Below are positions 25,145-35,253 of a stretch of DNA of 64,000 nucleotides, piece after piece. The notes under the pieces were generated by a model, which ran no database searches, was not told the origin of the DNA, and worked only from the letters and a program-made list of their open reading frames with translations. Source of the stretch: Neotamlana sedimentorum (lineage in GTDB: Bacteria; Bacteroidota; Bacteroidia; Flavobacteriales; Flavobacteriaceae); NCBI RefSeq assembly GCF_000943565.1, contig NZ_JTDW01000002.1, positions 1-64,000 on the forward strand, given 5' to 3'. The translations under genes were made by a program, and so were the position numbers. Within the stretch, counting starts at the first letter, position 1. Each line of letters begins with the position of its first letter.

Positions 25145-26129
25145 CTCCAATTTTGCTAATGGTTTCGCTAACCGAAGTAAACTCGTAATTAATAGCTTCC
25201 TTTATTTTATCGCTGCTATAATACGTTTCTGTTGTTAACGATTCTACTAAATGTTTTGTTAAGTGCCTACGTTTACCAGTAATTTTACTAAAAACCCAAT
25301 CGAAACGCCAAGCTAAATTTAAAAGCCATGGTTTCGCCATAGTTTTTGGAACTTTCCCATTAACCGATTTGGCCAAAGTTTGTAACAGCTTTTTATAAGT
25401 CCAATTTTCGGCAACTAAAATAAAACGTTCATCCGTAATATTACGTTCCATTAACTGTATCATTACAGCAACTACATCGTTAACCGAAACAATTCCAACG
25501 GTTCCAGAAGTAATATGCGAAATTCCTTTTTGGGCACGTTTAAAAAAATTACCTGTGCCGTAACGCCAAATTCCAGGACCTAAAATTAAACCGGGGTTTA
25601 CAATTACCGCATTTAAACCTTCTTGGGTTGCACGCCAAACTTCCATTTCGCCACCATATTTGGTAATAGCATAAACGCTGTTATCGCTTTCAGGATTGTA
25701 AATTGTAGCTTCGGTAATTGGTTTATTATTTAGTTCGTCGCCCAAAGTAGCAATAGAACTAACATAGCACAGTTTTTTAATATTGTACTGTAAAGCTAAA
25801 TTTACAACGTTAGCGGTACCTTCAATATTCGTTTTCTTTAAAACATCGTATTTATTAGGCTCAAAACTTACAAACGCAGCACAATGGTAAACATAAGTTA
25901 CATTTATAAAAGCTTCAGATAAGGTTGGAATATCTAAAATATTAGCTTCAACCCATTCAATTTTATTAAATAACGCATCTACATCATTTGTATAACAAGA
26001 AAACACGCTTTTTACATTACTAAACTTACGTTCGTTTCTGTAAATAGCACGCACTTTTTGGTTATTATTTACCAAGGTAAAAAGTAAATGCGCACCTACT
26101 AAACCGGTTCCTCCTGTTACTAAAATCAT
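25122..26129 (-). CDS. NAD-dependent epimerase/dehydratase (extended SDR)
   Basis: 335 residues. The Rossmann motif is TGGTGLVGAHL near the N terminus. YVSSIATL supports the Ser site, and the catalytic Tyr and Lys are in YAITKYGGEMEVW. VNPGLILGPGIW is a dihydroflavonol-reductase-like feature. The substrate is unknown. It resembles the SDR at 2808 in family but not in close sequence. It is convergent with DUF4296 and diverges from tyrS. Confidence 0.85.
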   Translation of the reverse strand: MILVTGGTGLVGAHLLFTLVNNNQKVRAIYRNERKFSNVKSVFSCYTNDVDALFNKIEWVEANILDIPTLSEAFINVTYVYHCAAFVSFEPNKYDVLKKTNIEGTANVVNLALQYNIKKLCYVSSIATLGDELNNKPITEATIYNPESDNSVYAITKYGGEMEVWRATQEGLNAVIVNPGLILGPGIWRYGTGNFFKRAQKGISHITSGTVGIVSVNDVVAVMIQLMERNITDERFILVAENWTYKKLLQTLAKSVNGKVPKTMAKPWLLNLAWRFDWVFSKITGKRRHLTKHLVESLTTETYYSSDKIKEAINYEFTSVSETISKIGAIYLKQA

Positions 26130-26182
26130 ATAACGAATGTAAAGAATTATTAAGAATTGAAGTGTAATTATAAGCGTATTTT

Positions 26183-26190
26183 TATATTTG
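26183..26190 (+). promoter_or_regulatory. Bacteroidota -7 element TATATTTG
   Basis: TATATTTG is 25 bp before the ATG of tyrS; TTG at 26157-26159 is a possible -33 element, though the 23-bp spacing is on the long side. Confidence 0.55.
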
Positions 26191-26215
26191 CGGTAGTTTT
26201 AAAAAATTGGAGAAC

Positions 26216-27511
26216 ATGATAAAGAATTTTGTTGAGGAATTAACTTGGAGAGGCATGATACAAGACATTATGCCAAACACCGAAGAACATTTAATGGAAG
26301 CTATGCGAATGGCGTATGTTGGCATAGATCCTACTGCAGATTCTTTACACATTGGCCATTTGGTTGGTGTTATGGGCTTAAAACATTTTCAATTAGCTGG
26401 ACACAAACCTGTTGCGCTTGTTGGCGGTGCCACTGGCATGATTGGCGATCCTTCGGGAAAATCGGCCGAACGTAATTTATTAGACGAAGCGACTTTAAGA
26501 CATAACCAAGATGCTATTAAAGAACAATTATCTCGTTTTTTAGATTTTGATAGCGATGCTGAAAACGCTGCTTTAATTGTGAATAATTACGATTGGATGA
26601 AAAACTTTTCGTTTTTAGAATTTATTCGCGATGTTGGTAAACATATTACTGTAAACTATATGATGGCTAAAGATTCGGTAAAAAAACGATTATCGTCTGA
26701 AGCTTCTGTTGGTATGAGTTTTACCGAGTTTACGTACCAACTAGTTCAAGGTTTCGATTTTTTACAACTTTACCGCGAAAAACAGTGTACTTTACAAATG
26801 GGTGGTAGCGACCAATGGGGAAATATCACGACCGGAACAGAATTAATAAGACGTATTGATAGTGGTAAAGGTTACGCCTTAACTTGGCCACTTATTACAA
26901 AAGCAGATGGTACTAAATTTGGAAAAACCGAAGGCGGCAACATTTGGTTAGATGCTAACCGCACTTCGCCTTACAAATTTTACCAATATTGGCTTAATAC
27001 AAGCGATATTGATGCCGAGAAATACATCAAAATATTTACCTTTTTAAGTAAAGACGACATTACTGCTTTAATTGAAGAGCACCAACAAGCACCGCATTTA
27101 CGTGTTTTGCAAAAACGTTTAGCCGAAGAAATTACCACAATGGTGCACTCTAAAGAAGATTTAGACAATGCCGTAAAAGCCAGTAATATTTTATTTGGTA
27201 AATCGACTTCTGAAGACTTAAAAGCCCTAAACGAACAAACCTTTTTAGATGTTTTTGATGGCGTACCACTTACACAAATTAACAAGGAAGATATTGAAAA
27301 CGGTTTAGACATGATTGCCGCTTTAGCCGAAAAAGGTAACTTCTTAAAATCTAATAGCGAGGCGCGTCGTGCTTTAAAAGAAAATTCAATTTCTGTTAAT
27401 AAAGAAAAAGTAAAAGACGACTATACACTTACAAATGCAGACTTAATAAACAAGAAATTTATACTGCTTCAACGTGGTAAAAAGAACTACTTTGTGCTTC
27501 AAATTATTTAA
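26216..27511 (+). CDS. tyrS: Tyrosyl-tRNA synthetase
   Basis: About 431 residues from ATG 26216; an in-frame TTG at 26207 adds three residues only and is less likely. The class I signature appears as LHIGHLVG, the KMSKS-like loop as KFGKTEGG, and tyrosine-binding residues lie around [11 protein letters not shown]. The C-terminal S4-like RNA-binding domain ([17 protein letters not shown]) is complete. It charges tRNA-Tyr. There is no T-box leader. The gene stands alone. Confidence 0.96.
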   Translation: MIKNFVEELTWRGMIQDIMPNTEEHLMEAMRMAYVGIDPTADSLHIGHLVGVMGLKHFQLAGHKPVALVGGATGMIGDPSGKSAERNLLDEATLRHNQDAIKEQLSRFLDFDSDAENAALIVNNYDWMKNFSFLEFIRDVGKHITVNYMMAKDSVKKRLSSEASVGMSFTEFTYQLVQGFDFLQLYREKQCTLQMGGSDQWGNITTGTELIRRIDSGKGYALTWPLITKADGTKFGKTEGGNIWLDANRTSPYKFYQYWLNTSDIDAEKYIKIFTFLSKDDITALIEEHQQAPHLRVLQKRLAEEITTMVHSKEDLDNAVKASNILFGKSTSEDLKALNEQTFLDVFDGVPLTQINKEDIENGLDMIAALAEKGNFLKSNSEARRALKENSISVNKEKVKDDYTLTNADLINKKFILLQRGKKNYFVLQII

Positions 27512-27943
27512 TAAGATCAAAACTACTTAATTTTATTATTATAAAACAAACTCTTTTTTTACTAGTTTAAACAAAAAAAATAAAAACTAATATTTAGTTT
27601 AAATTTGCGGTTGTTAATGCAAAAATATTTACTATTAATTTATTTTATCACGAAGTTTGTTTTCTCGAAAACTAGCAATCGCCATTTAAAAAACCATATC
27701 TAAAAACGCTAAAATTCCCAACGGCCAACGTGCAAAAGACAACACAAAACTAAAAATCATTTAATCCTAATACAGAACAAAATCAGGCCTGTTTCAACTT
27801 CTAATAAATAAAATCGCTATTTATTTAACAAAATAAAATTAAGCGTTAATTAATTAAAAATATCAATAAAACTTAAGATTTCGTTCGTAGTTTAATTTTT
27901 GGTTTAGTATTTTTATGTTTCATTCTCAATAGAAAAAGAACAT
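27512..27943. other. Intergenic region before ppc
   Basis: 432 bp without a convincing gene. TAAATTTG at 27600-27607 matches the -7 consensus but is 336 bp from ppc, so it implies a long leader or an unseen small transcript. No terminator hairpin was seen after tyrS. Confidence 0.45.
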
Positions 27944-30532
27944 ATGTCTGTAGAGCCAAAATTAATCCGATTTAAACAAAGTGTTTTATCAAAATACCAA
28001 ATATACAATAGTATATTTATGACATTACCATTCGATGCTGTTACAAAAACCGGCGTCCTTTTACCTTTATTTCACGAAACTTGTGAAAAAGGGTTTAAAC
28101 AAGGTGATGACCCAACAACTATTGTAGAAACTTTTTTTAAAAAATACCAAGCACGTCGAAGTGAAGAAAGTCAAATAAATTTACTGTTTCGTTTTATACA
28201 ATATATAGAACGCCAAGTTGTACTTTTCGATGCGATTGAAGATGCCGCTTTCCCAACGGTAAACAATATGGAAGGTATTGGGACATTACGAAATTTAAAA
28301 GAAGCTGCAGCTTCCGAAAATAAACTAGAAGAACTCAAAGATTATCTTGAAGAGTTTAAAGTGCGTATTGTTTTAACAGCACACCCTACCCAATTCTATC
28401 CAGGGTCAGTCTTAGGAATTATTACAGATTTAACCGAAGCCATAAAAGATAACGATTTAAATAAAATTAACAACCTTTTTGGACAATTAGGAAAAACCCC
28501 GTTTTTTAAACGAGAAAAACCTTCGCCATATCAAGAAGCGAAAAGCTTAATTTGGTATTTAGAAAATGTCTTTTATAAATCGTTTGGAGACATTTACAAC
28601 TATATACAACAAAATATTTACGACGATAGCAAAAGACATAACGAAATTATAAACATTGGTTTTTGGCCAGGTGGCGACCGTGATGGCAACCCTTTTGTTA
28701 AACCAGATACCACGCTTAAAGTAGCAGCTAAACTTAAGCAAGCTATTTTAAAGAAATATTACAGTGATTTAAAAGATTTAAGACGAAAATTAACTTTTAG
28801 AGGTGTTGAAGAACGTGTTATTAAACTTGAAACTATAATGTATAATTATAGTATAAACCAAATAACAAGTGAAACCCTAACAGCAAAAGAGTTTATCCGC
28901 GAGTTACTAAGTATTAGAGATATTGTGGTAAGCGAGCATCAATCGTTATACGTTAATGAAATAAACGATTTAATTAATCGAGTACATTTATTTGGATACC
29001 ATTTTGCAACCTTAGATATTCGTCAAGATAGTCGCATTCACCATTCGGTATTTACAACTGTAATCGATCATTTAATTGAAAAAGGAAACTCATCCTTCCC
29101 AAATAATTATCACGATTTATCTGAAGCTGAACAAATTGAAATTCTGTCAAAAGCCAACGATCATGTTCACGATTTAGATACTTTTGAAGACGAAATGGTA
29201 AGAAATACTCTAAAAACTATTTCAATAATAAAAAACATACAACAAACCAATGGTGAACGTGGTGCAAACCGTTATATAATTAGTAATAACCAAACCGCAC
29301 TAAACGTAATGCAATTATTTGCTATGCTAAAAATGGTTGGTTTTAAAGAAGAATTAACCGTAGATGTTGCACCACTTTTCGAGACGATTCCAGATCTTGA
29401 AAATGCACCAAAAGTAATGGAACAATTGTACACCAACGAAGCCTACATGGCACATTTACGAGCAAGAGGAAGCAAACAAACTATAATGCTAGGGTTCTCC
29501 GATGGAACAAAAGACGGTGGTTATTTAATGGCAAACTGGGGAATCTATAAAGCCAAAGAACTGCTAACAGAAATGTCTAGAAAATACGATATTACGGCTA
29601 TATTTTTTGATGGCCGTGGCGGACCACCAGCACGTGGTGGCGGTAAGACACATAATTTTTACTCATCTTTAGGCCCTACAATTGAAGACAAAGAAGTACA
29701 AATTACCATACAAGGGCAAACTATTAGCTCTAATTTTGGTACTTTAGATTCTTCGCGCTACAACCTAGAACAGCTAATAACTTCTGGAATTAAAAATAGA
29801 ATTGGTGGAGACAACAGCTTATCAAAAGAAGATACCGTAGTTATGGATGATTTAGCTGAAACTAGCTACCAAACCTATAAAAATTTTAAAAGCCATCCAA
29901 TGTTTATTCCATATTTAGAACGTATGAGTACTTTAAAGTATTACGCCAAAACTAATATTGGAAGCAGACCATCAAAACGTGGAAAATCAGATAAATTAGT
30001 TTTCTCAGATTTAAGAGCCATCCCTTTTGTTGGATCTTGGAGTCAATTAAAACAAAATGTCCCTGGTTTTTACGGTGTTGGTACAGCCTTAAAAAAATAT
30101 GAAGATAGCGGAGAATTTTATAAAGTAGAACAGCTTTATAAAAATTCTAAATTCTTTAAAACATTACTAGAAAACAGTATGATGTCTTTAACCAAATCGT
30201 TCTTCGATTTAACTAAATACATGTCTAAAGACGAAGAATTTGGTGCCTTTTGGAATATTATACATGAAGAATATTTAACAACAAAACGTTTACTATTAAA
30301 ACTAACAGGATACACTGAACTAATGGAAAATGAGCCCGCTGGGAAAGCTTCTATTCAAGTTAGAGAATCTATTGTATTGCCGTTATTAACAATACAGCAA
30401 TATGCTTTAAAAAAGATTCAAAATTTCGATAGAGAAGGTGTTCCTGCCGACAATGAAGAACGTAAGGTATTTGAGAAAATAGTAACACGCTCCTTATTTG
30501 GAAATATTAACGCGAGTAGAAATTCAGCATAA
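27944..30532 (+). CDS. ppc: Phosphoenolpyruvate carboxylase
   Basis: 862 residues. It carboxylates PEP to oxaloacetate to refill the TCA cycle, which supplies 2-oxoglutarate to the GltBD and P-II systems downstream. The catalytic His is in TAHPTQF, the metal/PEP segment in GFWPGGDRDGNPFV, and the glycine-rich loop in FDGRGGPPARGGGKT. The central MLGFSDGTKDGG is also typical. The protein ends SRNSA rather than the usual (Q/R)NTG, so the last residue is Ala instead of Gly. This may be normal for bacteroidete enzymes. A strong terminator follows. Confidence 0.94.
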   Translation: MSVEPKLIRFKQSVLSKYQIYNSIFMTLPFDAVTKTGVLLPLFHETCEKGFKQGDDPTTIVETFFKKYQARRSEESQINLLFRFIQYIERQVVLFDAIEDAAFPTVNNMEGIGTLRNLKEAAASENKLEELKDYLEEFKVRIVLTAHPTQFYPGSVLGIITDLTEAIKDNDLNKINNLFGQLGKTPFFKREKPSPYQEAKSLIWYLENVFYKSFGDIYNYIQQNIYDDSKRHNEIINIGFWPGGDRDGNPFVKPDTTLKVAAKLKQAILKKYYSDLKDLRRKLTFRGVEERVIKLETIMYNYSINQITSETLTAKEFIRELLSIRDIVVSEHQSLYVNEINDLINRVHLFGYHFATLDIRQDSRIHHSVFTTVIDHLIEKGNSSFPNNYHDLSEAEQIEILSKANDHVHDLDTFEDEMVRNTLKTISIIKNIQQTNGERGANRYIISNNQTALNVMQLFAMLKMVGFKEELTVDVAPLFETIPDLENAPKVMEQLYTNEAYMAHLRARGSKQTIMLGFSDGTKDGGYLMANWGIYKAKELLTEMSRKYDITAIFFDGRGGPPARGGGKTHNFYSSLGPTIEDKEVQITIQGQTISSNFGTLDSSRYNLEQLITSGIKNRIGGDNSLSKEDTVVMDDLAETSYQTYKNFKSHPMFIPYLERMSTLKYYAKTNIGSRPSKRGKSDKLVFSDLRAIPFVGSWSQLKQNVPGFYGVGTALKKYEDSGEFYKVEQLYKNSKFFKTLLENSMMSLTKSFFDLTKYMSKDEEFGAFWNIIHEEYLTTKRLLLKLTGYTELMENEPAGKASIQVRESIVLPLLTIQQYALKKIQNFDREGVPADNEERKVFEKIVTRSLFGNINASRNSA

Positions 30533-30550
30533 ATATTATCTTTTAATAAA

Positions 30551-30592
30551 CTAAAAAAGGATGTAAATTAAAAAATTTACATCCTTTTTTAG
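30551..30592. terminator. Strong bidirectional terminator
   Basis: CTAAAAAAGGATGTAAATT (30551-30569) and its exact complement (30574-30592) form a 19-bp stem with an AAAA loop, between ppc and the convergent amt. Confidence 0.93.
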
Positions 30593-30632
30593 TTTAATTA
30601 TTCCTATTATTTTATTAAAATGTACATTTTTA

Positions 30633-31880
30633 TTAATGCTCATTCAATCTAAAATCTGGATAGGCATCCATACCATGTTCATGCGCGTCTAAACCTTCAA
30701 GTTCTTCCTTTTCGGAAACTCTAATTCCAACGGTTTTCTTTAAAGTGAAAATAATTATAAAAGCACTTACAACACAAAATACAGCATACGAACCTACGCC
30801 TATTAATTGAATTAAAAACTGATCGACCCCTGCTTTAGCTCCAAAAATACCAACTGCTACTGTTCCCCATATACCACAGGCTAAATGTACTGCAATAGCA
30901 CCAACAGGATCATCTAATTTCAATTTATCTATTAAACTTACAGCAAATACAATTAAGGCCCCAGCAATACCACCAATTAAAATAGCATCTATTGGGCTCA
31001 TTTGGTCTGCACCCGCAGTAATTCCAACTAAACCACCCAAAATTCCATTTAAGAACATCGTCAAATCTAAATTTTTATACATAATTGTTGATATTAACAT
31101 AGAAACTATACCTCCTGCTGCTGCTGCCAAACATGTTGTTACAAGTACTAAAGATGTTAATTCTGGATCTGCAGAAAGTACCGAACCTCCGTTAAACCCA
31201 AACCATCCTAACCATAAAATTAAGACACCACCAGTGGCTAAAGGGATATTGTGACCTGGTATAGCCTCTGGCTTGCCAAATTTATTAAACTTGCCTATTC
31301 TTGAACCTAATAACCAAACTGCAATTACTGCAGCCCAACCACCAACAGAATGCACCAACGTAGAACCTGCAAAATCGTAAAAACCTTCGGTTTCTCCAAT
31401 TGTAAATGTAGATAAAAACCCACCACCCCATTGCCAAGATCCTACAATTGGGTATACTAAACCTACATAAACGAGCGTAAAAATCATAAATGGACCAATT
31501 TTCATACGCTCTGCAACCGCTCCAGAAACTATGGTTGCCGCAGTAGCCGCGAACATGCCTTGAAATAAGAAGTCTGTCCAATAAGTGTAACCTTCATTAT
31601 AACTTAAATCGAGTGATCCTTGATCTGTTAACGGCGCGTCTAGACCAAAACCAGCAAAACCAATAAAACCATTAAATTCTCCAGGATACATTAAATTAAA
31701 ACCTACCAAACAATACAGAAGCAAGCCTACAGTAATTATAAATATATTTTTAAACAGTATGTTTATCGTATTTTTTTGCCTAGTTAAACCTATTTCAAGC
31801 AAGGCAAACCCCATATGCATGAAAAACACTAGTGCTGTACAGATCATCATCCATACATTATTTGTTGTAAATATTTCCAT
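30633..31880 (-). CDS. amt: Ammonium transporter Amt (first copy)
   Basis: 415 residues with eleven membrane helices. The twin-histidine pore residues are in STLVHSVGGW and AIAVHLACGIWG, and GGVLILWLGWFGFNGGS is the family signature. The protein has no N-terminal signal peptide. It conducts NH4+/NH3 across the inner membrane. It follows the P-II gene by 24 bp in the same direction, the typical glnK-amtB arrangement, so P-II probably gates it. Confidence 0.95.
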   Translation of the reverse strand: MEIFTTNNVWMMICTALVFFMHMGFALLEIGLTRQKNTINILFKNIFIITVGLLLYCLVGFNLMYPGEFNGFIGFAGFGLDAPLTDQGSLDLSYNEGYTYWTDFLFQGMFAATAATIVSGAVAERMKIGPFMIFTLVYVGLVYPIVGSWQWGGGFLSTFTIGETEGFYDFAGSTLVHSVGGWAAVIAVWLLGSRIGKFNKFGKPEAIPGHNIPLATGGVLILWLGWFGFNGGSVLSADPELTSLVLVTTCLAAAAGGIVSMLISTIMYKNLDLTMFLNGILGGLVGITAGADQMSPIDAILIGGIAGALIVFAVSLIDKLKLDDPVGAIAVHLACGIWGTVAVGIFGAKAGVDQFLIQLIGVGSYAVFCVVSAFIIIFTLKKTVGIRVSEKEELEGLDAHEHGMDAYPDFRLNEH

Positions 31881-31904
31881 TTTAGTTAATTAATTTTTGT
31901 TGAA

Positions 31905-32243
31905 TTATTTTATAGTATCTCCTCCTTTTTCACCCGTTCGAATTCGGTAACATTCTTCTATTTGCGATACAAAAATTTTACCGTCTCCAACTTCTCCGGT
32001 TGCACCAGAATTTAAGATTGCTTGGACCGTTGCCTCAGCAAAATCATCATTAACTACAATGGACAAATATCTTCGTTGAATATCGCTTGTACTATATGTC
32101 ACTCCACGATAAACATGCCCTTCTTTTTCATTTCCCAACCCAGTAACATCCCAATAGGAAAAGAAATTTACACCAACTTCGTGCAAGGCTTCTTTTACCG
32201 CGCGATATTTGGATTTGCGAATAATTGCTTCAATTTTTTTCAT
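31905..32243 (-). CDS. P-II nitrogen regulatory protein
   Basis: 112 residues. P-II trimers sense ATP/ADP and 2-oxoglutarate and block ammonium transporters. The T-loop has YRGVTYST with Tyr50, which aligns with the uridylylated Tyr51 of GlnB. The B- and C-loops are TGEVGDGKIFV and YRIRTGEKG. Gln39 and Lys58 of E. coli GlnB align by eye with Glu39 and Arg57, so the 2-oxoglutarate site is altered. The gene lies between two amt genes, oriented like both. Confidence 0.92.
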   Translation of the reverse strand: MKKIEAIIRKSKYRAVKEALHEVGVNFFSYWDVTGLGNEKEGHVYRGVTYSTSDIQRRYLSIVVNDDFAEATVQAILNSGATGEVGDGKIFVSQIEECYRIRTGEKGGDTIK

Positions 32244-32353
32244 AATTAGTTCTTAAAAATTTTTATTTAGTCTATCAATTTATATAATTAATATGAAATT
32301 TTAAAAAAGATCACACTCAAGATATGAAATATTTAAACAATTATATAAATAAC

Positions 32354-32383
32354 AAAAGATGCCTTAAAATAAGGCATCTTTTT
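32354..32383. terminator. Terminator between amt 2 and P-II
   Basis: AAAAGATGCCTTA (32354-32366) and TAAGGCATCTTTT (32370-32382) form a perfect 13-bp stem with a 3-nt loop, downstream of the second amt gene. Confidence 0.85.
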
Positions 32384-32411
32384 ATGTAAATTATTTAAAG
32401 GGATTATTCTA

Positions 32412-33677
32412 CTATTCTTCGTATTCTCTAACTCTTTTTCCTGGGTAAGCGATAGAACCGTGCTCAGAAATATCAAGACCTTTAATTTCTTCTTCTTCAG
32501 TAACACGTAATCCTAAAGTAGCTTTTAAAATACCTAGTACTATTGCAGATAAAACAATTGCCCATACTGCATAAGCTAGAACACCTATAGCTTGAGAACC
32601 AAGTTGTGCAGCTCCACCACCATTGAATAAACCAATACCAGTATCACCATCTACACCCCAAAGACCAATTACTAAAGTACCCCAAGCACCGCACACACCA
32701 TGTACAGAAACCGCTCCAATAGCATCGTCAATTTTAAGTTTTTTCTCTATAAATTCTATTGAGAATACTACAATTACACCACCTATTAAACCAGCAAGTA
32801 AAGCGCCAACAGCAGTCATATTACCACAACCAGCAGTGATACTAACTAAACCAGCTAAAGCACCATTTAAAGATTGTGCTAAGTTTGGCTTACCATACCA
32901 AATCCAAGTAGTAATCAAAGCACCTAAACCACCTGCAGCAGCAGCTAAGTTTGTAATTAAAACAACAGTTGAAGCTCCAGTAGCATCATCGCCACCCCAA
33001 GCTAATTGAGAACCACCATTAAAACCAAACCATCCTAACCAAAGGATAAATACACCTAAAGTAGCTAATATTTGATTGTGTCCTGGAATAGGCATTACTT
33101 TACCATCTACGTATTTTCCAATTCGTGGTCCTACCATAAATGCAGCTACTAATGCAGCCCATCCACCAACAGAGTGTACAATTGAAGAACCAGCAAAATC
33201 GATAAAACCTAAATTAGTTAACCAACCATCTCCTTGCCATTGCCATCCTCCAGAAATTGGATAAATAACAGCAGTCATTAATACTGAAAAAATGATATAA
33301 GTTGTATATTTTGTTCTACCTGCAATAGCTCCCGATACAATTGTTGCTGCAGTTGCTGCAAACATAGTTTGAAAGAACAAATCGGCACCTTCACCTTGCA
33401 TAAATCCGCCCCAGAAGAACCATCCGTTTGAGGTATCACCATACATTAGAGAGTAACCAATAAGCCAGAAGGTAATTGAACCTACACAAATATCTAAAAA
33501 GTTTTTCATAGCGATATTTACCGCATTTTTAGAACGAGTCATACCAGATTCAACTAATGTAAAGCCAGCTTGCATAAAGAAAACAAGAATACCGGATAGT
33601 AACATCCAAAGCATACCCATATCGCCTTCTACAGCAGCGGTATCTTGAAAAAATAAAGGAATGTTTAACATTGACAT
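32412..33677 (-). CDS. amt: Ammonium transporter Amt (second copy)
   Basis: 421 residues, eleven membrane helices. The pore histidines are in SSIVHSVGGW and AVSVHGVCGAWG, with the signature GVFILWLGWFGFNGGS. It is a paralogue of the gene at 30633, with a shared C-terminal tail motif (EHG..AYP). The N terminus, rich in glutamate and aspartate, is longer. Its own terminator separates it from P-II, so it may be a differently regulated transporter or sensor. The porin-like gene lies upstream. Confidence 0.95.
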   Translation of the reverse strand: MSMLNIPLFFQDTAAVEGDMGMLWMLLSGILVFFMQAGFTLVESGMTRSKNAVNIAMKNFLDICVGSITFWLIGYSLMYGDTSNGWFFWGGFMQGEGADLFFQTMFAATAATIVSGAIAGRTKYTTYIIFSVLMTAVIYPISGGWQWQGDGWLTNLGFIDFAGSSIVHSVGGWAALVAAFMVGPRIGKYVDGKVMPIPGHNQILATLGVFILWLGWFGFNGGSQLAWGGDDATGASTVVLITNLAAAAGGLGALITTWIWYGKPNLAQSLNGALAGLVSITAGCGNMTAVGALLAGLIGGVIVVFSIEFIEKKLKIDDAIGAVSVHGVCGAWGTLVIGLWGVDGDTGIGLFNGGGAAQLGSQAIGVLAYAVWAIVLSAIVLGILKATLGLRVTEEEEIKGLDISEHGSIAYPGKRVREYEE

Positions 33678-33724
33678 AATTTATTTATTTAATGGTTAGT
33701 AAAATTTAATTCTTAAACGCCATA

Positions 33725-33745
33725 ACCCGTTTATAAAAAACGGGT
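33725..33745 (-). terminator. Terminator after porin-like gene
   Basis: ACCCGTTT (33725-33732) pairs with AAACGGGT (33738-33745); read on the - strand the stem is followed by further bases with few T residues. It lies between the porin-like gene and the second amt gene. Confidence 0.55.
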
Positions 33746-33765
33746 ATGGGTTTAATATGTTTGAG

Positions 33766-34788
33766 TTAGAAAGAATAAATTGCAGCTAAAGTAAATGCAG
33801 CTAAGCTCTCGCTAGGCATACCATCGTTATCTAAGAATTTTCCATAAAATTCTCCGCTATCAACATTAGTTAATGCATCAAGTCTAACTTCTGGCTTAAT
33901 AATTAAGTTATCAACAGTATAACTTCCTGTTAAAGTAGTTGCGAAAACGCTTGGTAAATCGTCACCATCACCATGGATTGCGAAATATTCACCTCTTAAA
34001 CCAATAGAAAAACTATCAGAAGTTGCTAACTGAGGATATAGAGCAGCTCCATAAAACCCTCCACCTATTTCACTGTTATCATTATAAGCAGCATTGATTC
34101 CTAAGAAGAAAGAATCGGATACATCGAAACCACCAGTATAATCGATTTCGAAACCTAAACCGTCGTTTTTACCACTATCGTAGTATAAGTTTAAGTATTG
34201 ACCATAAAATCCTAACTGAGCACCTAAAGCATACTCACCAGTCATAGAAACATCATTAGTATCCCATGGATTAGTTACAGCTAACATTAAGCTAACATCA
34301 TCAGATAAAGCAAAATCAGCTTTTAAACCCATATGTGAGAATGGTCCACTAGAGAATAAATAAGAACAGCTATAGTTGAAGTTTGCAGCTGGAGCAATTA
34401 CCTCGTATCCTAAAAAGGTATTCCATCTACCAAAAGTTAAAGTGGTACCTTCTGAGACATTCCAGTAAACATAAGCTTGATTAACGATTCCGTCAACGAT
34501 ATCTGAATTAAAAGTAGCACCTGCACCTCTTGGACCAGTAACTAGGTCTAACACAGCACCTGCTTTTTCACCTTCATAGCTCACAATTAAGTTAGCCATA
34601 CCTAGAGCAAAACCAGATTTACCAGCAAAAGCAGTTCCAAAACTTACACCTTCATTATCTGGTGCCGTTAAATAGGTTTGGTAATATGCATCTACACTAC
34701 CGCTGATACTAAGTTTACTAGTTTCCTCTTCCTGTGCAAAACCTAGAGCCGCTACAAAAAGCAATGAAAGTGTTAAAATTTTTTTCAT
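33766..34788 (-). CDS. Outer-membrane beta-barrel (porin-like) protein
   Basis: About 340 residues from the ATG at 34788; another in-frame ATG at 34800 adds four residues ahead of the signal peptide. The signal peptide MKKILTLSLLFVAALGFAQ is cleaved, and the mature protein shows alternating hydrophobic strands with aromatic girdles and ends in AIYSF, a typical C-terminal aromatic for BAM recognition. No TonB box is present. It belongs to the bacteroidete porins annotated only as outer-membrane beta-barrels. Its place directly upstream of amt suggests ammonium or small solute entry. Confidence 0.75.
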   Translation of the reverse strand: MKKILTLSLLFVAALGFAQEEETSKLSISGSVDAYYQTYLTAPDNEGVSFGTAFAGKSGFALGMANLIVSYEGEKAGAVLDLVTGPRGAGATFNSDIVDGIVNQAYVYWNVSEGTTLTFGRWNTFLGYEVIAPAANFNYSCSYLFSSGPFSHMGLKADFALSDDVSLMLAVTNPWDTNDVSMTGEYALGAQLGFYGQYLNLYYDSGKNDGLGFEIDYTGGFDVSDSFFLGINAAYNDNSEIGGGFYGAALYPQLATSDSFSIGLRGEYFAIHGDGDDLPSVFATTLTGSYTVDNLIIKPEVRLDALTNVDSGEFYGKFLDNDGMPSESLAAFTLAAIYSF

Positions 34789-34800
34789 AATTGTTTTCAT

Positions 34801-35253
34801 TTTTAGTTTTAATTATTAGTTAATTTTTTCTTAAGAGTGAGGTAAATCTATGCTAAAAAGTTATAACCCCCATAAAAAATAGGGGTATTTCCGATACTTT
34901 TATCAATATTCTAATTTTAACCCTATTTTTTTAGAGGTATTTTGGATTTTTTTTGATTTTTTGATTTTTTAACAAACCTTAAAATTGAGTTTTTGCTAAT
35001 TTTTCGCAAAAAATACTATCATAATAGCTATTTAATTATTGCTTTTTTATCATAATAACACTTATCCCTATTTATTATTAACAAAACCATGATTGCATAT
35101 TTAATAAAAAACACCTTATATATTAGCAGATAATTATTTTTAACTTCACTTCGCCTTAAAAATCGAAATAATGAAACACCCATTATTGCCATTTAATATC
35201 TTGTAACTATCTTAGCTATTCAACTCTATTTTTTAATCCAAAATTTGCTGACT
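34801..35253. promoter_or_regulatory. Divergent intergenic region with inverted repeat
   Basis: 453 bp between the porin-like gene and gltB with no gene. ACCCC (34866-34870) and GGGGT (34882-34886) form an inverted repeat around an AT-rich centre, about 70 bp upstream of the porin start. It could be an operator. No TAnnTTTG with good spacing to gltB was found. Confidence 0.4.

Noticed and set aside
32623-33009. A + strand frame of 128 codons opposite the second amt gene
   Set aside because: Low-complexity composition rich in Pro, Ala and Lys that mirrors the membrane-protein codons below it; the amt frame on the - strand is clearly the real one.
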